NCBI GenBank assembly: GCA_902775605.1
Contig: CACYNE010000004.1
Location: 23,875 to 87,874 of the forward strand
Length of the DNA: 64,000 bases
Origin: an uncultured Prevotellaceae bacterium
GTDB lineage: Bacteria > Bacteroidota > Bacteroidia > Bacteroidales > Bacteroidaceae
Reading direction: 5' to 3'
Position 1 is the first letter of the stretch, and each line of letters opens with the position of its first letter. The notes under the pieces were generated by a model. It was given only the letters and a program-made list of their open reading frames with translations, did no database searches and was not told where the DNA came from. A program made the position numbers and the translations under genes. Shown piece by piece: positions 15,855 to 25,151 of the stretch.

Positions 15855-15936
15855 GCGCCTGTGGCGGAATTGGTAGACGCGCTAGACTTAGGATCTAGTT
15901 TCTCGCGAAGTGCAGGTTCGAGTCCTGTCAGGCGCA
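15855..15936 (+). tRNA. tRNA-Leu (anticodon UAG)
   Basis: Acceptor arms GCGCCTG (15855-15861) and CAGGCGC (15929-15935) pair perfectly, with discriminator A. The D-arm contains GGCGGAATTGGTAGACGC, the anticodon arm is CTAGA-CTTAGGA-TCTAG with TAG in the loop, a short class II variable arm follows, and the T-arm carries GGTTCGAGTCC. The 3' CCA is not encoded, as is common in Bacteroidetes. Confidence 0.97.
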
Positions 15937-15941
15937 CAAAG

Positions 15942-15980
15942 AAAACGAGGATATGCTCATCAGGGCATATCCTCGTTTTT
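15942..15980. terminator. Bidirectional terminator between tRNA-Leu and the GH2 gene
   Basis: AAAACGAGGATATGC (15942-15956) pairs perfectly with GCATATCCTCGTTTT (15965-15979), with an 8-base loop. The T run on the plus strand suits the tRNA; on the minus strand TTTTC suits the converging GH2 gene. Confidence 0.85.
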
Positions 15981-15995
15981 TGTTATGACTTTATG

Positions 15996-18900
15996 TTACA
16001 GGACCACCTTCTTACCCTGCGTCAGATAGATACCTTTCGAGGGATGAGACACGCGACGGCCACGCAGGTCAAAGTAGGACTTTGACTGCGACAGGCGACT
16101 GGACTCAGTGGATTTGATTTCTGTCACATCAGCCTCAGCCTGGATGCCTACCTCGGCAGCCGAGGTCCAGGCCTTGCCGTTGATCTCGCTCTTGGCCACG
16201 AACTTCAGATAGCGAGCCACCTTGGCAGTCTTCAGCTTAGCCACCTGCAGCGAAGTGGTGTTCTTGAACTCACCCGTAGCCACGGCAGTGCCCCAGGTCT
16301 TGCCATCAAGACTCAAATAGACCTCATAACCCTTCACCATGCCATTTTGCGAACCGTCCTGACGAGCCAGATAGGTAAAGGCAGTCACCTTATACTGATT
16401 GACCATATCGATAATCAGGGTGTGAGGACACTGGGGCTCACTGCCCTGGTATTCGGTGTGCCAGAACGTGTTGTTCTTGCCATCGAAGGCCAGTTTAGCT
16501 TCGTTGCCACTATGCTGACTGTCGGCACTAACGAGTTTCCAACCAGTCTTATTGATAAAGAGGTCGAAATCGTAGGTCAGCACAGGACTTGCCAAGAGAC
16601 CATCGGCCACACAATAAGCCTTGATAGTGCAGGCATCATTATGGTTGAGGAGAGTCGTGTACTTTTGATACTCCCCGCCATCGATGCTGTAATAAATCGT
16701 GGCATTCTTCGTAGCGGTGGTCATCTTGATGCGACCATTGGTCTGACGCTCACACTTCACGAACTCGCAGACAGGCATAGAGATACGAGCCTTCTCCGCA
16801 GCCTTCATGCCTGCAGCAAGCGGAATCATGAAGAAGCGGAACGATGTGTTGGACATGTGAAGTTCGTACTTATCCATCACCTCAGGACCACAAGAGGCAT
16901 TACCCAAACCACGTGTAGCGGCATCAAGAGAGACAACGCTGGTGGCGCAGGTCTTGAATTGATAGGTATGCTTCTGTCGGTTGTTGCGATCGGTATAGTT
17001 GTCCTCAGCACGGAAATGAACAGCCGAAGCTGCCATCTGGTCGGGAGCAACAAACAGCATACCTGTACCTTCATCGTTGGCAAGCGACATCCAGCGAACC
17101 TCCTGCTTAGTGCCATGCTCCTGTGGCAGGATATAGTCCTCGCGCTGGTCGGTCACCGTGCTCTGATAGATGGCGGGCAGACAGGCTTCCTTGCGATCGC
17201 GATAGCTGTCCCAAGGACCACGGCCGAACCACGAGAGATTTTCCATGCCAGCAGGCATCTCCAGACGGAAGCCAATCTTGGGGATGATGGCGCCCTCGGC
17301 AGAAGGACGCACCATGGAATTGACCATCACCATACCATCGGCACACACAATGAACTGGTGGGTGACAGCAAATGATACGCCATTCTTTCCCGTGTGGGTG
17401 CTGTTCATGGTGATGTTGACGGTCTTCTGGTCATCGGCCGTCTGGACATCAGTACCCGTTCCCTTGACGGTGAGTTTGCGCAGGCCCATATTGTCCCAAC
17501 TGCCACTCTGGCGGCCGTCATTATCGGTGGGCAGACGGAACACGTTCAGCTGTAGAGGCTTGCTGACCAACTGCACATTATTGTAAGTATAGCTTGAAAG
17601 CGTACCCTGCGACTTGTTGAACACGGCCTTGAACTGGGCATTGGAAACGGTGACCGTGGTAGAATTGTCTGCAACTGTCAGCGCCTCGATGCCGGCGAGT
17701 GACGAAAGGTCGAACATGGGCTTGGTGGCCGTCTGAACAGGGAGCTTTTCCTCTGCCACCACATAGCCGGCATCAGCCCAAAGGGTGTTCTCCTTTTGGG
17801 TGGCAACGAAATGGATGAAGGCCTCCTGAGTGGCATCGAGCGACGACAGCGACGAGAGGTCGATGGTCACCGCAACGCTATCGTTGGCAGCCACATTCTG
17901 ATCGAGCGTACCACTGGCCAGAACGTGTCCTTCCTCGTCCTCCACCATATAACGCACATCATAGGTGGTGCTGGGCAAGAAGGCCATCTTATTCTTATAG
18001 CGGAACTGGTTGGTCTTGCCCTTGATGGCCTTGAACTCAAGAGGCTGGTAGATCTTCTTGGTGTTATACGACTTGGCCGTCAGGCTCCAGTCGGGACGAA
18101 CCAAGCCATTGATGCAGAAATTGCCGTCATTAGGATTATCACCAAAGTCGCCACCATAGGCCCAGAACTGCTGTCCGGCAGAGGTCTGGGTGAGCAGGCC
18201 CTGGTCCTTGAAGTCCCAAATAAACTCGCCCGTGAGGCAGGTATATTTCTCGTAGAGGTCGAACATGTCACGCACATTGCCCATCGAGTTGCCCATAGAG
18301 TGTGAGTTCTCGCACTGGATATGAGGTCGCTGACCTGTCTTGCCCTGACGCTGAGAGCCCACCATATTGATATAATCCCAACTGCCATACATGGTTGATG
18401 ACACATCGGCATAGTCGCTGTTGCCCTCATAGTGGGTCAGGCGGGTCTTGTCGAGCGCCTTGATGGCCTGAGCCACATATTTGAAGTTCTCGCCTCCCCC
18501 ACTCTCGTTGCCAAACGACCACATAAAGATACAGGGATGATTGCGCATCCAGCGGACATGATTCTCTGAACGCTCCACCATAGCAGGACGGAAAAGTGCG
18601 ACAGAAGACAATTTCTGATAAGCATGACACTCCACATCGGCCTCAGCCAAGACATAGAGTCCGTACTTGTCGCAGAGATCGTAGAAGATAGGATCATTGG
18701 GATAGTGACTGGTACGAACAGCATTGATGTTCAGTCGCTTCATGGTCTTGATATCTTCTTCTATCTCAGCATCGGTGATGGCACGTCCGTTCACAGGCGA
18801 GAAGTCGTGACGATTCACGCCGTGGAACACCATGCGCTTGCCATTGATAATCAGGGCACCATCGTTGCGGATGCCCACTTCACGGAAGCCCACCTTGCCA

Positions 18901-19955
18901 CCACGGATATCCTTCACCTGGCCCTGAGCATCCTTCAGCGTCAGCACAAGGTCATAGAGGTTGGGAGTCTCGGCACTCCACAGACGGGGAGCAGCGACGT
19001 TCATTGTAAGGTTTGAAATCGGGGGATTGAGGTTTGAGGTTTGAGAGGCAATGACGGTGGCGCCATCAAGGATCTTGGCCTCAATGGTCATGCCCTCAGT
19101 GGTCTCTCCCTCAACAGCAACCTGCACATTGGCGGTGGCATTGACATACTGATTGTCGAGATCGGTGGTAAAGAAATAGTCGCGAATCTGAGCCTTGGGG
19201 GCTGCCCACAGGAAGCAGTGGCGCTGAATACCCGTGAGGCGCCAGTAGTCCTGACACTCCAGGAACGAGCCACTGGTGAAACGATAAACCTGCAAGGCCA
19301 TCACATTGTCGCCCTCTGTCAGATAGTTGGTAATGTCAAACTCGGCAGGCACATACGAGTCTTCGCTATAGCCTATACGTTGACCATTGATCCACAGATA
19401 GAAGCCATGACCCACACCATTGAAACGCACATAGACGTTGTGGTTGGCCAGCATATCGGCCGACACATTGAAATGACGACGATAAGTGCCTACGGGGTTG
19501 GGCATACTGCTGTTATACATAAACCAATCTGGACGGCTGGCCATCACGCTATAGGTCGATTCATTGAACGAAAAGGGATACTGAACATTGCAATAAAGCG
19601 GTTTGTCCCACGCCTTCTTATGGCGCAAACCCCATACCTGCCAACTAGAGGGAACATCGATATCTGTCCAAGCAGCATCGTCATAATCGGTGGCACACAT
19701 AGAGGCCGATGCCTTTGTGGGGTTGTTGACCCAATTGAATTTCCACACACCATCAAGCGACTGATAGAATGGTGACAACTTGGGATCGTTCTTAACGACA
19801 TCCGACTCACTGGCCATGGGCAGAGCCACGGTGTGTGACACTTCGCGATTCACACTGGTAATCTTGGGGTCGTCCCATTCCTTACCTGTCTGACCATAAG
19901 TGGCACTGATGGAAATCAGTGCCACTAAGCTAAGAATATACTTCTTGATATTCAT
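15996..19955 (-). CDS. Secreted GH2 beta-galactosidase-type enzyme with discoidin domain
   Basis: This 1,319-residue enzyme has a signal peptide (LSLVALISISATYGQ) followed by the usual GH2 order: sugar-binding jelly roll, immunoglobulin-like domain, and TIM barrel. The acid/base is in FMWSFGNESGGG near 490 and the nucleophile in TGEFIWDFKDQG near 590. The small-chain-type beta-galactosidase domain follows (SWFGRGPWDSYRDR near 930). Beyond the usual length of about 1,040 residues it has a chitobiase-like strand domain (NATIYYSIDGGEYQKY), an F5/8 type C (discoidin) module around 1150-1280, and a C-terminal tail SYFDLRGRRVSHPSKGIYL. It is the last gene of the SusCD locus, 11 bases after susD. 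Likely substrate is a beta-linked galactose-containing glycan, but GH2 has several specificities. A stretch near 19005-19045 encodes NPPISNL from a repeat-like DNA sequence. Confidence 0.9.
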   Translation of the reverse strand: MNIKKYILSLVALISISATYGQTGKEWDDPKITSVNREVSHTVALPMASESDVVKNDPKLSPFYQSLDGVWKFNWVNNPTKASASMCATDYDDAAWTDIDVPSSWQVWGLRHKKAWDKPLYCNVQYPFSFNESTYSVMASRPDWFMYNSSMPNPVGTYRRHFNVSADMLANHNVYVRFNGVGHGFYLWINGQRIGYSEDSYVPAEFDITNYLTEGDNVMALQVYRFTSGSFLECQDYWRLTGIQRHCFLWAAPKAQIRDYFFTTDLDNQYVNATANVQVAVEGETTEGMTIEAKILDGATVIASQTSNLNPPISNLTMNVAAPRLWSAETPNLYDLVLTLKDAQGQVKDIRGGKVGFREVGIRNDGALIINGKRMVFHGVNRHDFSPVNGRAITDAEIEEDIKTMKRLNINAVRTSHYPNDPIFYDLCDKYGLYVLAEADVECHAYQKLSSVALFRPAMVERSENHVRWMRNHPCIFMWSFGNESGGGENFKYVAQAIKALDKTRLTHYEGNSDYADVSSTMYGSWDYINMVGSQRQGKTGQRPHIQCENSHSMGNSMGNVRDMFDLYEKYTCLTGEFIWDFKDQGLLTQTSAGQQFWAYGGDFGDNPNDGNFCINGLVRPDWSLTAKSYNTKKIYQPLEFKAIKGKTNQFRYKNKMAFLPSTTYDVRYMVEDEEGHVLASGTLDQNVAANDSVAVTIDLSSLSSLDATQEAFIHFVATQKENTLWADAGYVVAEEKLPVQTATKPMFDLSSLAGIEALTVADNSTTVTVSNAQFKAVFNKSQGTLSSYTYNNVQLVSKPLQLNVFRLPTDNDGRQSGSWDNMGLRKLTVKGTGTDVQTADDQKTVNITMNSTHTGKNGVSFAVTHQFIVCADGMVMVNSMVRPSAEGAIIPKIGFRLEMPAGMENLSWFGRGPWDSYRDRKEACLPAIYQSTVTDQREDYILPQEHGTKQEVRWMSLANDEGTGMLFVAPDQMAASAVHFRAEDNYTDRNNRQKHTYQFKTCATSVVSLDAATRGLGNASCGPEVMDKYELHMSNTSFRFFMIPLAAGMKAAEKARISMPVCEFVKCERQTNGRIKMTTATKNATIYYSIDGGEYQKYTTLLNHNDACTIKAYCVADGLLASPVLTYDFDLFINKTGWKLVSADSQHSGNEAKLAFDGKNNTFWHTEYQGSEPQCPHTLIIDMVNQYKVTAFTYLARQDGSQNGMVKGYEVYLSLDGKTWGTAVATGEFKNTTSLQVAKLKTAKVARYLKFVAKSEINGKAWTSAAEVGIQAEADVTEIKSTESSRLSQSKSYFDLRGRRVSHPSKGIYLTQGKKVVL

Positions 19956-19966
19956 TTTATCCTATA

Positions 19967-21790
19967 TTATTTCAAAGGCAAATACCAATTCCTCTCGTCG
20001 GTCAAGTCCTTGCTTGGGTTCTTGTACTTCAACTTGCGAGCAAGCCACTGAGAACCAAAGGTTGAACCATAAAGAGCTGCATTATTCTTGTGACGAGCTA
20101 TTCGGGTCAAATCGCCAAAGCGATTGCCCTCGAAGGCCAACTCAAGAGCCATCTCGTCGCAGATCAGATCCTCTACGACATTGATGGTATCGTTGAGCGT
20201 ACCTGTAGGCGTAATGCCGAGTGTCTTCAGTTCATCCAACTTCAGAGTTACGAGTGTATCCAACTGATAGGGCGAGAATGCACCCATGGTATAGTTGGTA
20301 CCACGAGAGTGGATGCCCCAGTTGGCATCGAAAATCTCACTATTCTCCTTTGACAGGAAAGGAACCTTCGTCATGAGGAACTCAAGCGTACTGATACGAC
20401 TACCTGGTGTGCTGTCCACGGGGTGGAAATAATCGTATGATGATGTTGAGTTGATACCATCCTTCAGAATAGCGAAAGCTGCCTCGGGCTGACCCATACG
20501 GTTCATAGCCTCTGCCAAACGGAGATAGATGGTTGCCGTACGATAGATGGGCACATTGGCACTGATGAACTTGGTCATAACAGAGAACGTTGAATCAGCC
20601 TTACTAACCTGTTTCATCGTCACCAAACGACGCAAATCACCCAGATCGGCAGTCTTCACAATTGTGGTACCACTTGATGCTGAAGATTTTGGTTCATAAT
20701 ACCATTCCTGCTTATTGCTCAGGTCGATATAAGCCTGAGAGGCATCAATCTGACGCTCCACCAGATAACGTTCGTTAGAAGATGTACCAGAGGTGGTGCT
20801 GTAGAAGTCAAAACCGAAATAGTTAGGCAACTCAGTAGTTACACCACGGAGCTTGTTGGGTGCCAAGGGGATAAAGGTCACAACATCCTGAGGACTGGAA
20901 ATGTTGAAGATAGAACTCCATGAGAAACATTCTTCATCACTCGTTGTAATGGTATAGTCATTAGGCAATTTCTCCAAAAGCAACTGTGAGAAGTTCCTAG
21001 GTTCGATGTATGCTTGAACTGCAACCAGACGATTTTTCTTGATGTAGTTGAAATAATACTGAGCAGCCTTCTCATAATCATGAGTCTCAAGGAACAGGTC
21101 ACCAAGAACAGCATCCACAGGAAGCATAATCTTGGAAGACTGAATTGTCTTGGCCTCAGAACCACTTGAACCATTCAGCACACCTGCATCAATATTGCCA
21201 TAGTTGGGAACAACAGTTCCGCTATACTGCATCAACTCAGGAGCCAACGCATCACAGATGCCCTGGAGATCCTTGGTGGGCAGCGTGCGATTGGCATCTT
21301 CGATGCTGACGATAGGATCGGTATAGAAAGGTACCTCACCATAGGTCTTGGCCAACTGCATATAGGTCCAGGCACGTACGGCCAGAGCCTCAACATACTC
21401 AGGGATGGCCACCTTACGGCTACCTGTGAGGATCAAGGTGTCACGCTGTGCAATGTAGTAATTGCAGTTGTTGATGATGTTGTAATACAGGTAGGCCTGA
21501 TTAAACTTGTTTGTGGCATCGGCCGAGAAATCTGCCAACTCACGCAAGTCGGTCTCTGTGTACATATTGGTTGCAACAAGATCACCACGCATCTCGCCAG
21601 CCAGCACATACTGATCGGCCACCTGCTGGAGACCCTTCATGATACCAAGGGTATAGAACATGGAGTCGGTCTTCTCGTTGAGGGCCGGATCAAAGATCTG
21701 ACGGTCAGACTCGGTCTCAAAGAAATCCTCACAACCTGTGAAAATCAAAATATTAAATAATGAAAATATGAAAATACTTAAACGTCTCAT
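19967..21790 (-). CDS. SusD/RagB-family glycan-binding lipoprotein (second pair)
   Basis: This 607-residue surface lipoprotein has signal sequence MRRLSIFIFSLFNILIF and lipobox TGC. The SusD-like helical fold is recognisable from the early FYTLGIMKGLQQVADQYVL region, the conserved helix VEALAVRAWTYMQLAKTYG near residue 135, and the C-terminal ALELAFEGNRFGDLTRIARH near 550, a signature of the family. It acts as the lid over the partner SusC, capturing oligosaccharide at the cell surface. Upstream susC ends 33 bases before its start, and the GH2 gene follows 11 bases after it. By family knowledge it binds the same glycan that SusC imports; the specificity cannot be read from the sequence. Confidence 0.93.
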   Translation of the reverse strand: MRRLSIFIFSLFNILIFTGCEDFFETESDRQIFDPALNEKTDSMFYTLGIMKGLQQVADQYVLAGEMRGDLVATNMYTETDLRELADFSADATNKFNQAYLYYNIINNCNYYIAQRDTLILTGSRKVAIPEYVEALAVRAWTYMQLAKTYGEVPFYTDPIVSIEDANRTLPTKDLQGICDALAPELMQYSGTVVPNYGNIDAGVLNGSSGSEAKTIQSSKIMLPVDAVLGDLFLETHDYEKAAQYYFNYIKKNRLVAVQAYIEPRNFSQLLLEKLPNDYTITTSDEECFSWSSIFNISSPQDVVTFIPLAPNKLRGVTTELPNYFGFDFYSTTSGTSSNERYLVERQIDASQAYIDLSNKQEWYYEPKSSASSGTTIVKTADLGDLRRLVTMKQVSKADSTFSVMTKFISANVPIYRTATIYLRLAEAMNRMGQPEAAFAILKDGINSTSSYDYFHPVDSTPGSRISTLEFLMTKVPFLSKENSEIFDANWGIHSRGTNYTMGAFSPYQLDTLVTLKLDELKTLGITPTGTLNDTINVVEDLICDEMALELAFEGNRFGDLTRIARHKNNAALYGSTFGSQWLARKLKYKNPSKDLTDERNWYLPLK

Positions 21791-21823
21791 AACTTTAGTC
21801 TTTTTTTCTTTAATCTTTCAATA

Positions 21824-24800
21824 TTACAGGTTAATCTTCAATCCGAGAGTAAAGGCACGTCCCATGGCCACATTACCGGCATCAATACCCTGATAAAGCA
21901 CAGAATTGCTTGCCGAGAACTCTGGATCACTACCCAGATAGCGGGTCAGAGTGATAAGGTTGTTAGCCTCTGCCCATACAGAGAGGCCCTGCAGCCAGTC
22001 TGAAGCAACGGGAACCTTATAACTCAGACGGAGGGTCTTCAAACGGATGTAAGAACCGTCCTCAATCCAACGATCGCTGAAACGACTGTTGCCCATAGGA
22101 TCACCATAACTGATACGAGGAACGTCAGTAACTTGACCCTCACCACGCCAACGGTTGGTCATTGCCGTTGACTGGTTATAGAAGTTATTGCCCCCCTCAA
22201 GGATGCTGCGCTCATAGTTGAACACATCATTACCTACTGAGTAGTTGAGGCCCAGATAGAGAGTGAAGTTCTTCCAGTTGACATTGGCAAAGATGTTACC
22301 ATAGATATCGGGGTTAGGATCACCGATAATGGTCTTATCAGCTTCTGAAATCTCACCGTCTCCATTCAAGTCCTGGAAATACACATCACCAGCCTTGAAA
22401 TACTGATTAGCACCTGTTGCATCCTTCAAGAAGAGGTAGCCTTCTGGATTCTCGGCTGTAACCTTTCCAACACGGGCTGCAGCATCTGTGCTGAACACAC
22501 CATTTGTGCGATAGCCATAGAACACACCGAGAGGCTGATCTACGATAGTGGCAATATTGTCGGTGCCATAGACAGAAGAGGTGTAACCCTGAGCGGTCTG
22601 TGCGCCATCCACATAAAGCATATTATCATTGGGCAGTGACTTGATCTTGTTGACATAGTGTCCCAAAGAAGCACCCAGCTCCACCTGCAGGTTCTTGGCT
22701 ACAACGGGCTTGCCAGTGAGAGCGAGTTCAAAACCTGTATTGGTGAGCGAACCGCCATTGCTCCAATAGTGGGTGATACCAGCAATAGGATTCTCGAATT
22801 GCTTCAACGTCAATAGGTTATCGGTACGATGCTGATAATAGTCGAAGTCAATACCCAAACGGTTGTTTAGGAAATAGGCCTTGAAACCTGCATTCAGTTT
22901 GCGAGTCTGTTCCCATGAGATTTCTTCGTTACCAATATTAGTAAGCTGGGCAGCTGTTGACTTCCACAGATACTTACTAACGGTGAATGATGTGCGAGCA
23001 GCATAGTTGTCAATATCATCATTACCACTCAAATCCCAACCGGCACGCAATAAAACATAGTTAACGAGCTTGGTCTTGGGGAACCAAGATTCGTTGGAAA
23101 GGGCCCAACCCAACTGAACGCTGGGGAATACGCCCCACTTAACGCCACCAATCTTGATACCATCGGCTTTCTTACCAAAGCGGCTGCTGCCGTCCATAGC
23201 AAGTGAAGCCTGAACAAAATAACGATTGCGATAGTTATAGTCAACATTGGCATAATAAGTCAAACTGCGCCATTCATCGTTGGCACCATCGGCCTCATAG
23301 AATTCCATATTGGTACTGATGTTTGGTGTCTGGTCGTTACCTGCACTCTCATACTGTCCCTCAGGCTGGTTGTCATCGAAAGCAAACGACAGCAAACGCA
23401 CGCCAGCAAAAGCATTAAGATAGTGTGCTCCAAACTGCTTCTCAAACTGAAGACGGGTATCACTGCTGATACTGGTCTCTTTTGAAGCCATAGACATAGA
23501 CTTGGTCTGAACACGACCTATTCCGTTAATCAGGAATGTAGGCATACCGCCCTTCGGACGATAGTAACGCTGTGAGTTACGGTCAAGTGTATAACTGAAA
23601 GTCTCGGTAAGAGTCAGATTCTTGTTAATCTCGTAACGAGGAGCAATAATAGCATTGAAGTGGGTTGACTCCATGCGGTTCTTATTGATGCCACTACCAT
23701 TCTCTAACAATGCAGTGGGGTTACCCAGACTCAGGTCCTGATCAAGCACACTCAAGAAATCATCAGCCTCAGAAAGGGTTGAAGAGAACTGACGAATGAC
23801 ATTATTATATGTATAAGGACTCAAGAAGGGTGACTTAATCAAAGCCAAGAACGTAGGAGATGTTACAGGACTAGAGGTAAAGTCCTCAGGAGCGCCATTA
23901 TCAAACACATCACGATTAACCTTTGTGTACGACATATCAAAACGCGTTGACAAATGATTAATGATGTTGATGTCGGTATTGAAGCGCACATTCAGACGAT
24001 TGAAGCCATTCTCCTTGGCTGTGCTCTGTCCGTCGGTATAACCCAAAGAAAGGTTATACATACCAATAGCATCACCACCCTGCACATTAATGTTATAGTT
24101 CTGGGTCATGGCAGTACGATACACTTCCTTGGTCCAGTCTGTATCATTGTGATACATGGCATAGTAATACTTCGAGGGATCGTCAACCAGGAATTTGAAT
24201 GTGTTGGCTTCTCTATACTGAGAGATAGTAGGATAGGTACCCAACATCTCAGAAGCATAGATACGATAGTCTGTTGCATTCATCACCTTTGGCAGACGGG
24301 GCTGCAAAGAAACACCCACACCGATATTGGCATCAATACGTGTTGCCATAGAGTGACCACGCTTGGTTTCAATCAGAATAACACCATTACCACCCTTGGC
24401 ACCATAGAGTGCTGTAGCATTCTTCAGGATTGTCACATTTTCAATATCCTCAGGATTGATGTTCAGCAACAGGTTGGTATAATCACCATCATGCATCGAC
24501 GTGCGAGTCTGCTGCATATCCTGTACCACACCATCAATAACAATTAGTGGCTGAGCATTGGCTGTCAGCGAGTTCAAGCCACGAATAAACATAGCAGCAC
24601 CATAGCCAGGACCACCAGAACGTGTGATGGCATGAACATCTGCACCCATCAGGTCTTCGATATCGGAATCAATGGTCTGAGATGTGGTGGTAGTGATGCT
24701 CTGAGTATTTGAGGCTGTAATGTTCGTCGAAGTGCTATACATCGGACGGAACTTATCTGCCAGCATCTCAATACGGAGTTCCTTGCCTTCAGCATCAATA

Positions 24801-25132
24801 GCCACCTGCTGACTCAGATACTGAGGAGTGTGAACATAAAGAGCCGTAGTGAATGTGGGAACCTTGATAACGAAAGTACCATCATCATCGGTCATTGCCG
24901 TATAGTTTTCATTACCAAGAGCTTGCACCATGATACCTGCCAAAGGTGTCTTTGTTGCGGCGTCCACACAGATACCCTGGACTTGCTTGGTGGGATAAGA
25001 AGGCAAAGCAACTTTCTTTTCCTTTTTCACCACCTTGATCTCTTCACCTGTAGTGTCGTCATCCTGCGCAAAGACAGGCGTGGCAACAAGAGCACTAAAA
25101 AGAGAAAGTATTATAATATTAAATTGTTTCAT
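21824..25132 (-). CDS. SusC/RagA-family TonB-dependent transporter (second pair)
   Basis: This 1,102-residue outer-membrane transporter has a signal peptide (MKQFNIIILSLFSALVATPVFAQ) and an acidic linker. A carboxypeptidase-regulatory-like domain follows (VQGICVDAATKTPLAGIMV), then the plug domain (RSGGPGYGAAMFIRGLNSL, LIVIDGVV) and a 22-strand beta barrel ending in GRAFTLGLKINL. No STN domain precedes the plug, so it is unlikely to signal to an anti-sigma factor. It imports glycan fragments using the TonB-ExbBD energy source. It pairs with the SusD that follows and lies 19 bases downstream of a FAS1 lipoprotein gene. Confidence 0.94.
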   Translation of the reverse strand: MKQFNIIILSLFSALVATPVFAQDDDTTGEEIKVVKKEKKVALPSYPTKQVQGICVDAATKTPLAGIMVQALGNENYTAMTDDDGTFVIKVPTFTTALYVHTPQYLSQQVAIDAEGKELRIEMLADKFRPMYSTSTNITASNTQSITTTTSQTIDSDIEDLMGADVHAITRSGGPGYGAAMFIRGLNSLTANAQPLIVIDGVVQDMQQTRTSMHDGDYTNLLLNINPEDIENVTILKNATALYGAKGGNGVILIETKRGHSMATRIDANIGVGVSLQPRLPKVMNATDYRIYASEMLGTYPTISQYREANTFKFLVDDPSKYYYAMYHNDTDWTKEVYRTAMTQNYNINVQGGDAIGMYNLSLGYTDGQSTAKENGFNRLNVRFNTDINIINHLSTRFDMSYTKVNRDVFDNGAPEDFTSSPVTSPTFLALIKSPFLSPYTYNNVIRQFSSTLSEADDFLSVLDQDLSLGNPTALLENGSGINKNRMESTHFNAIIAPRYEINKNLTLTETFSYTLDRNSQRYYRPKGGMPTFLINGIGRVQTKSMSMASKETSISSDTRLQFEKQFGAHYLNAFAGVRLLSFAFDDNQPEGQYESAGNDQTPNISTNMEFYEADGANDEWRSLTYYANVDYNYRNRYFVQASLAMDGSSRFGKKADGIKIGGVKWGVFPSVQLGWALSNESWFPKTKLVNYVLLRAGWDLSGNDDIDNYAARTSFTVSKYLWKSTAAQLTNIGNEEISWEQTRKLNAGFKAYFLNNRLGIDFDYYQHRTDNLLTLKQFENPIAGITHYWSNGGSLTNTGFELALTGKPVVAKNLQVELGASLGHYVNKIKSLPNDNMLYVDGAQTAQGYTSSVYGTDNIATIVDQPLGVFYGYRTNGVFSTDAAARVGKVTAENPEGYLFLKDATGANQYFKAGDVYFQDLNGDGEISEADKTIIGDPNPDIYGNIFANVNWKNFTLYLGLNYSVGNDVFNYERSILEGGNNFYNQSTAMTNRWRGEGQVTDVPRISYGDPMGNSRFSDRWIEDGSYIRLKTLRLSYKVPVASDWLQGLSVWAEANNLITLTRYLGSDPEFSASNSVLYQGIDAGNVAMGRAFTLGLKINL

Positions 25133-25151
25133 AACTCATTCTGTTTATATA

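Noticed and set aside
15861-16085. Plus-strand frame of 74 codons starting MAELVDALDLG
   Set aside because: It is the well-known translation artefact of a tRNA-Leu gene and runs into the antisense of the GH2 gene.
16347-17375. Plus-strand frame of 342 codons
   Set aside because: Fully antisense to the GH2 catalytic gene; no start signal or domain.
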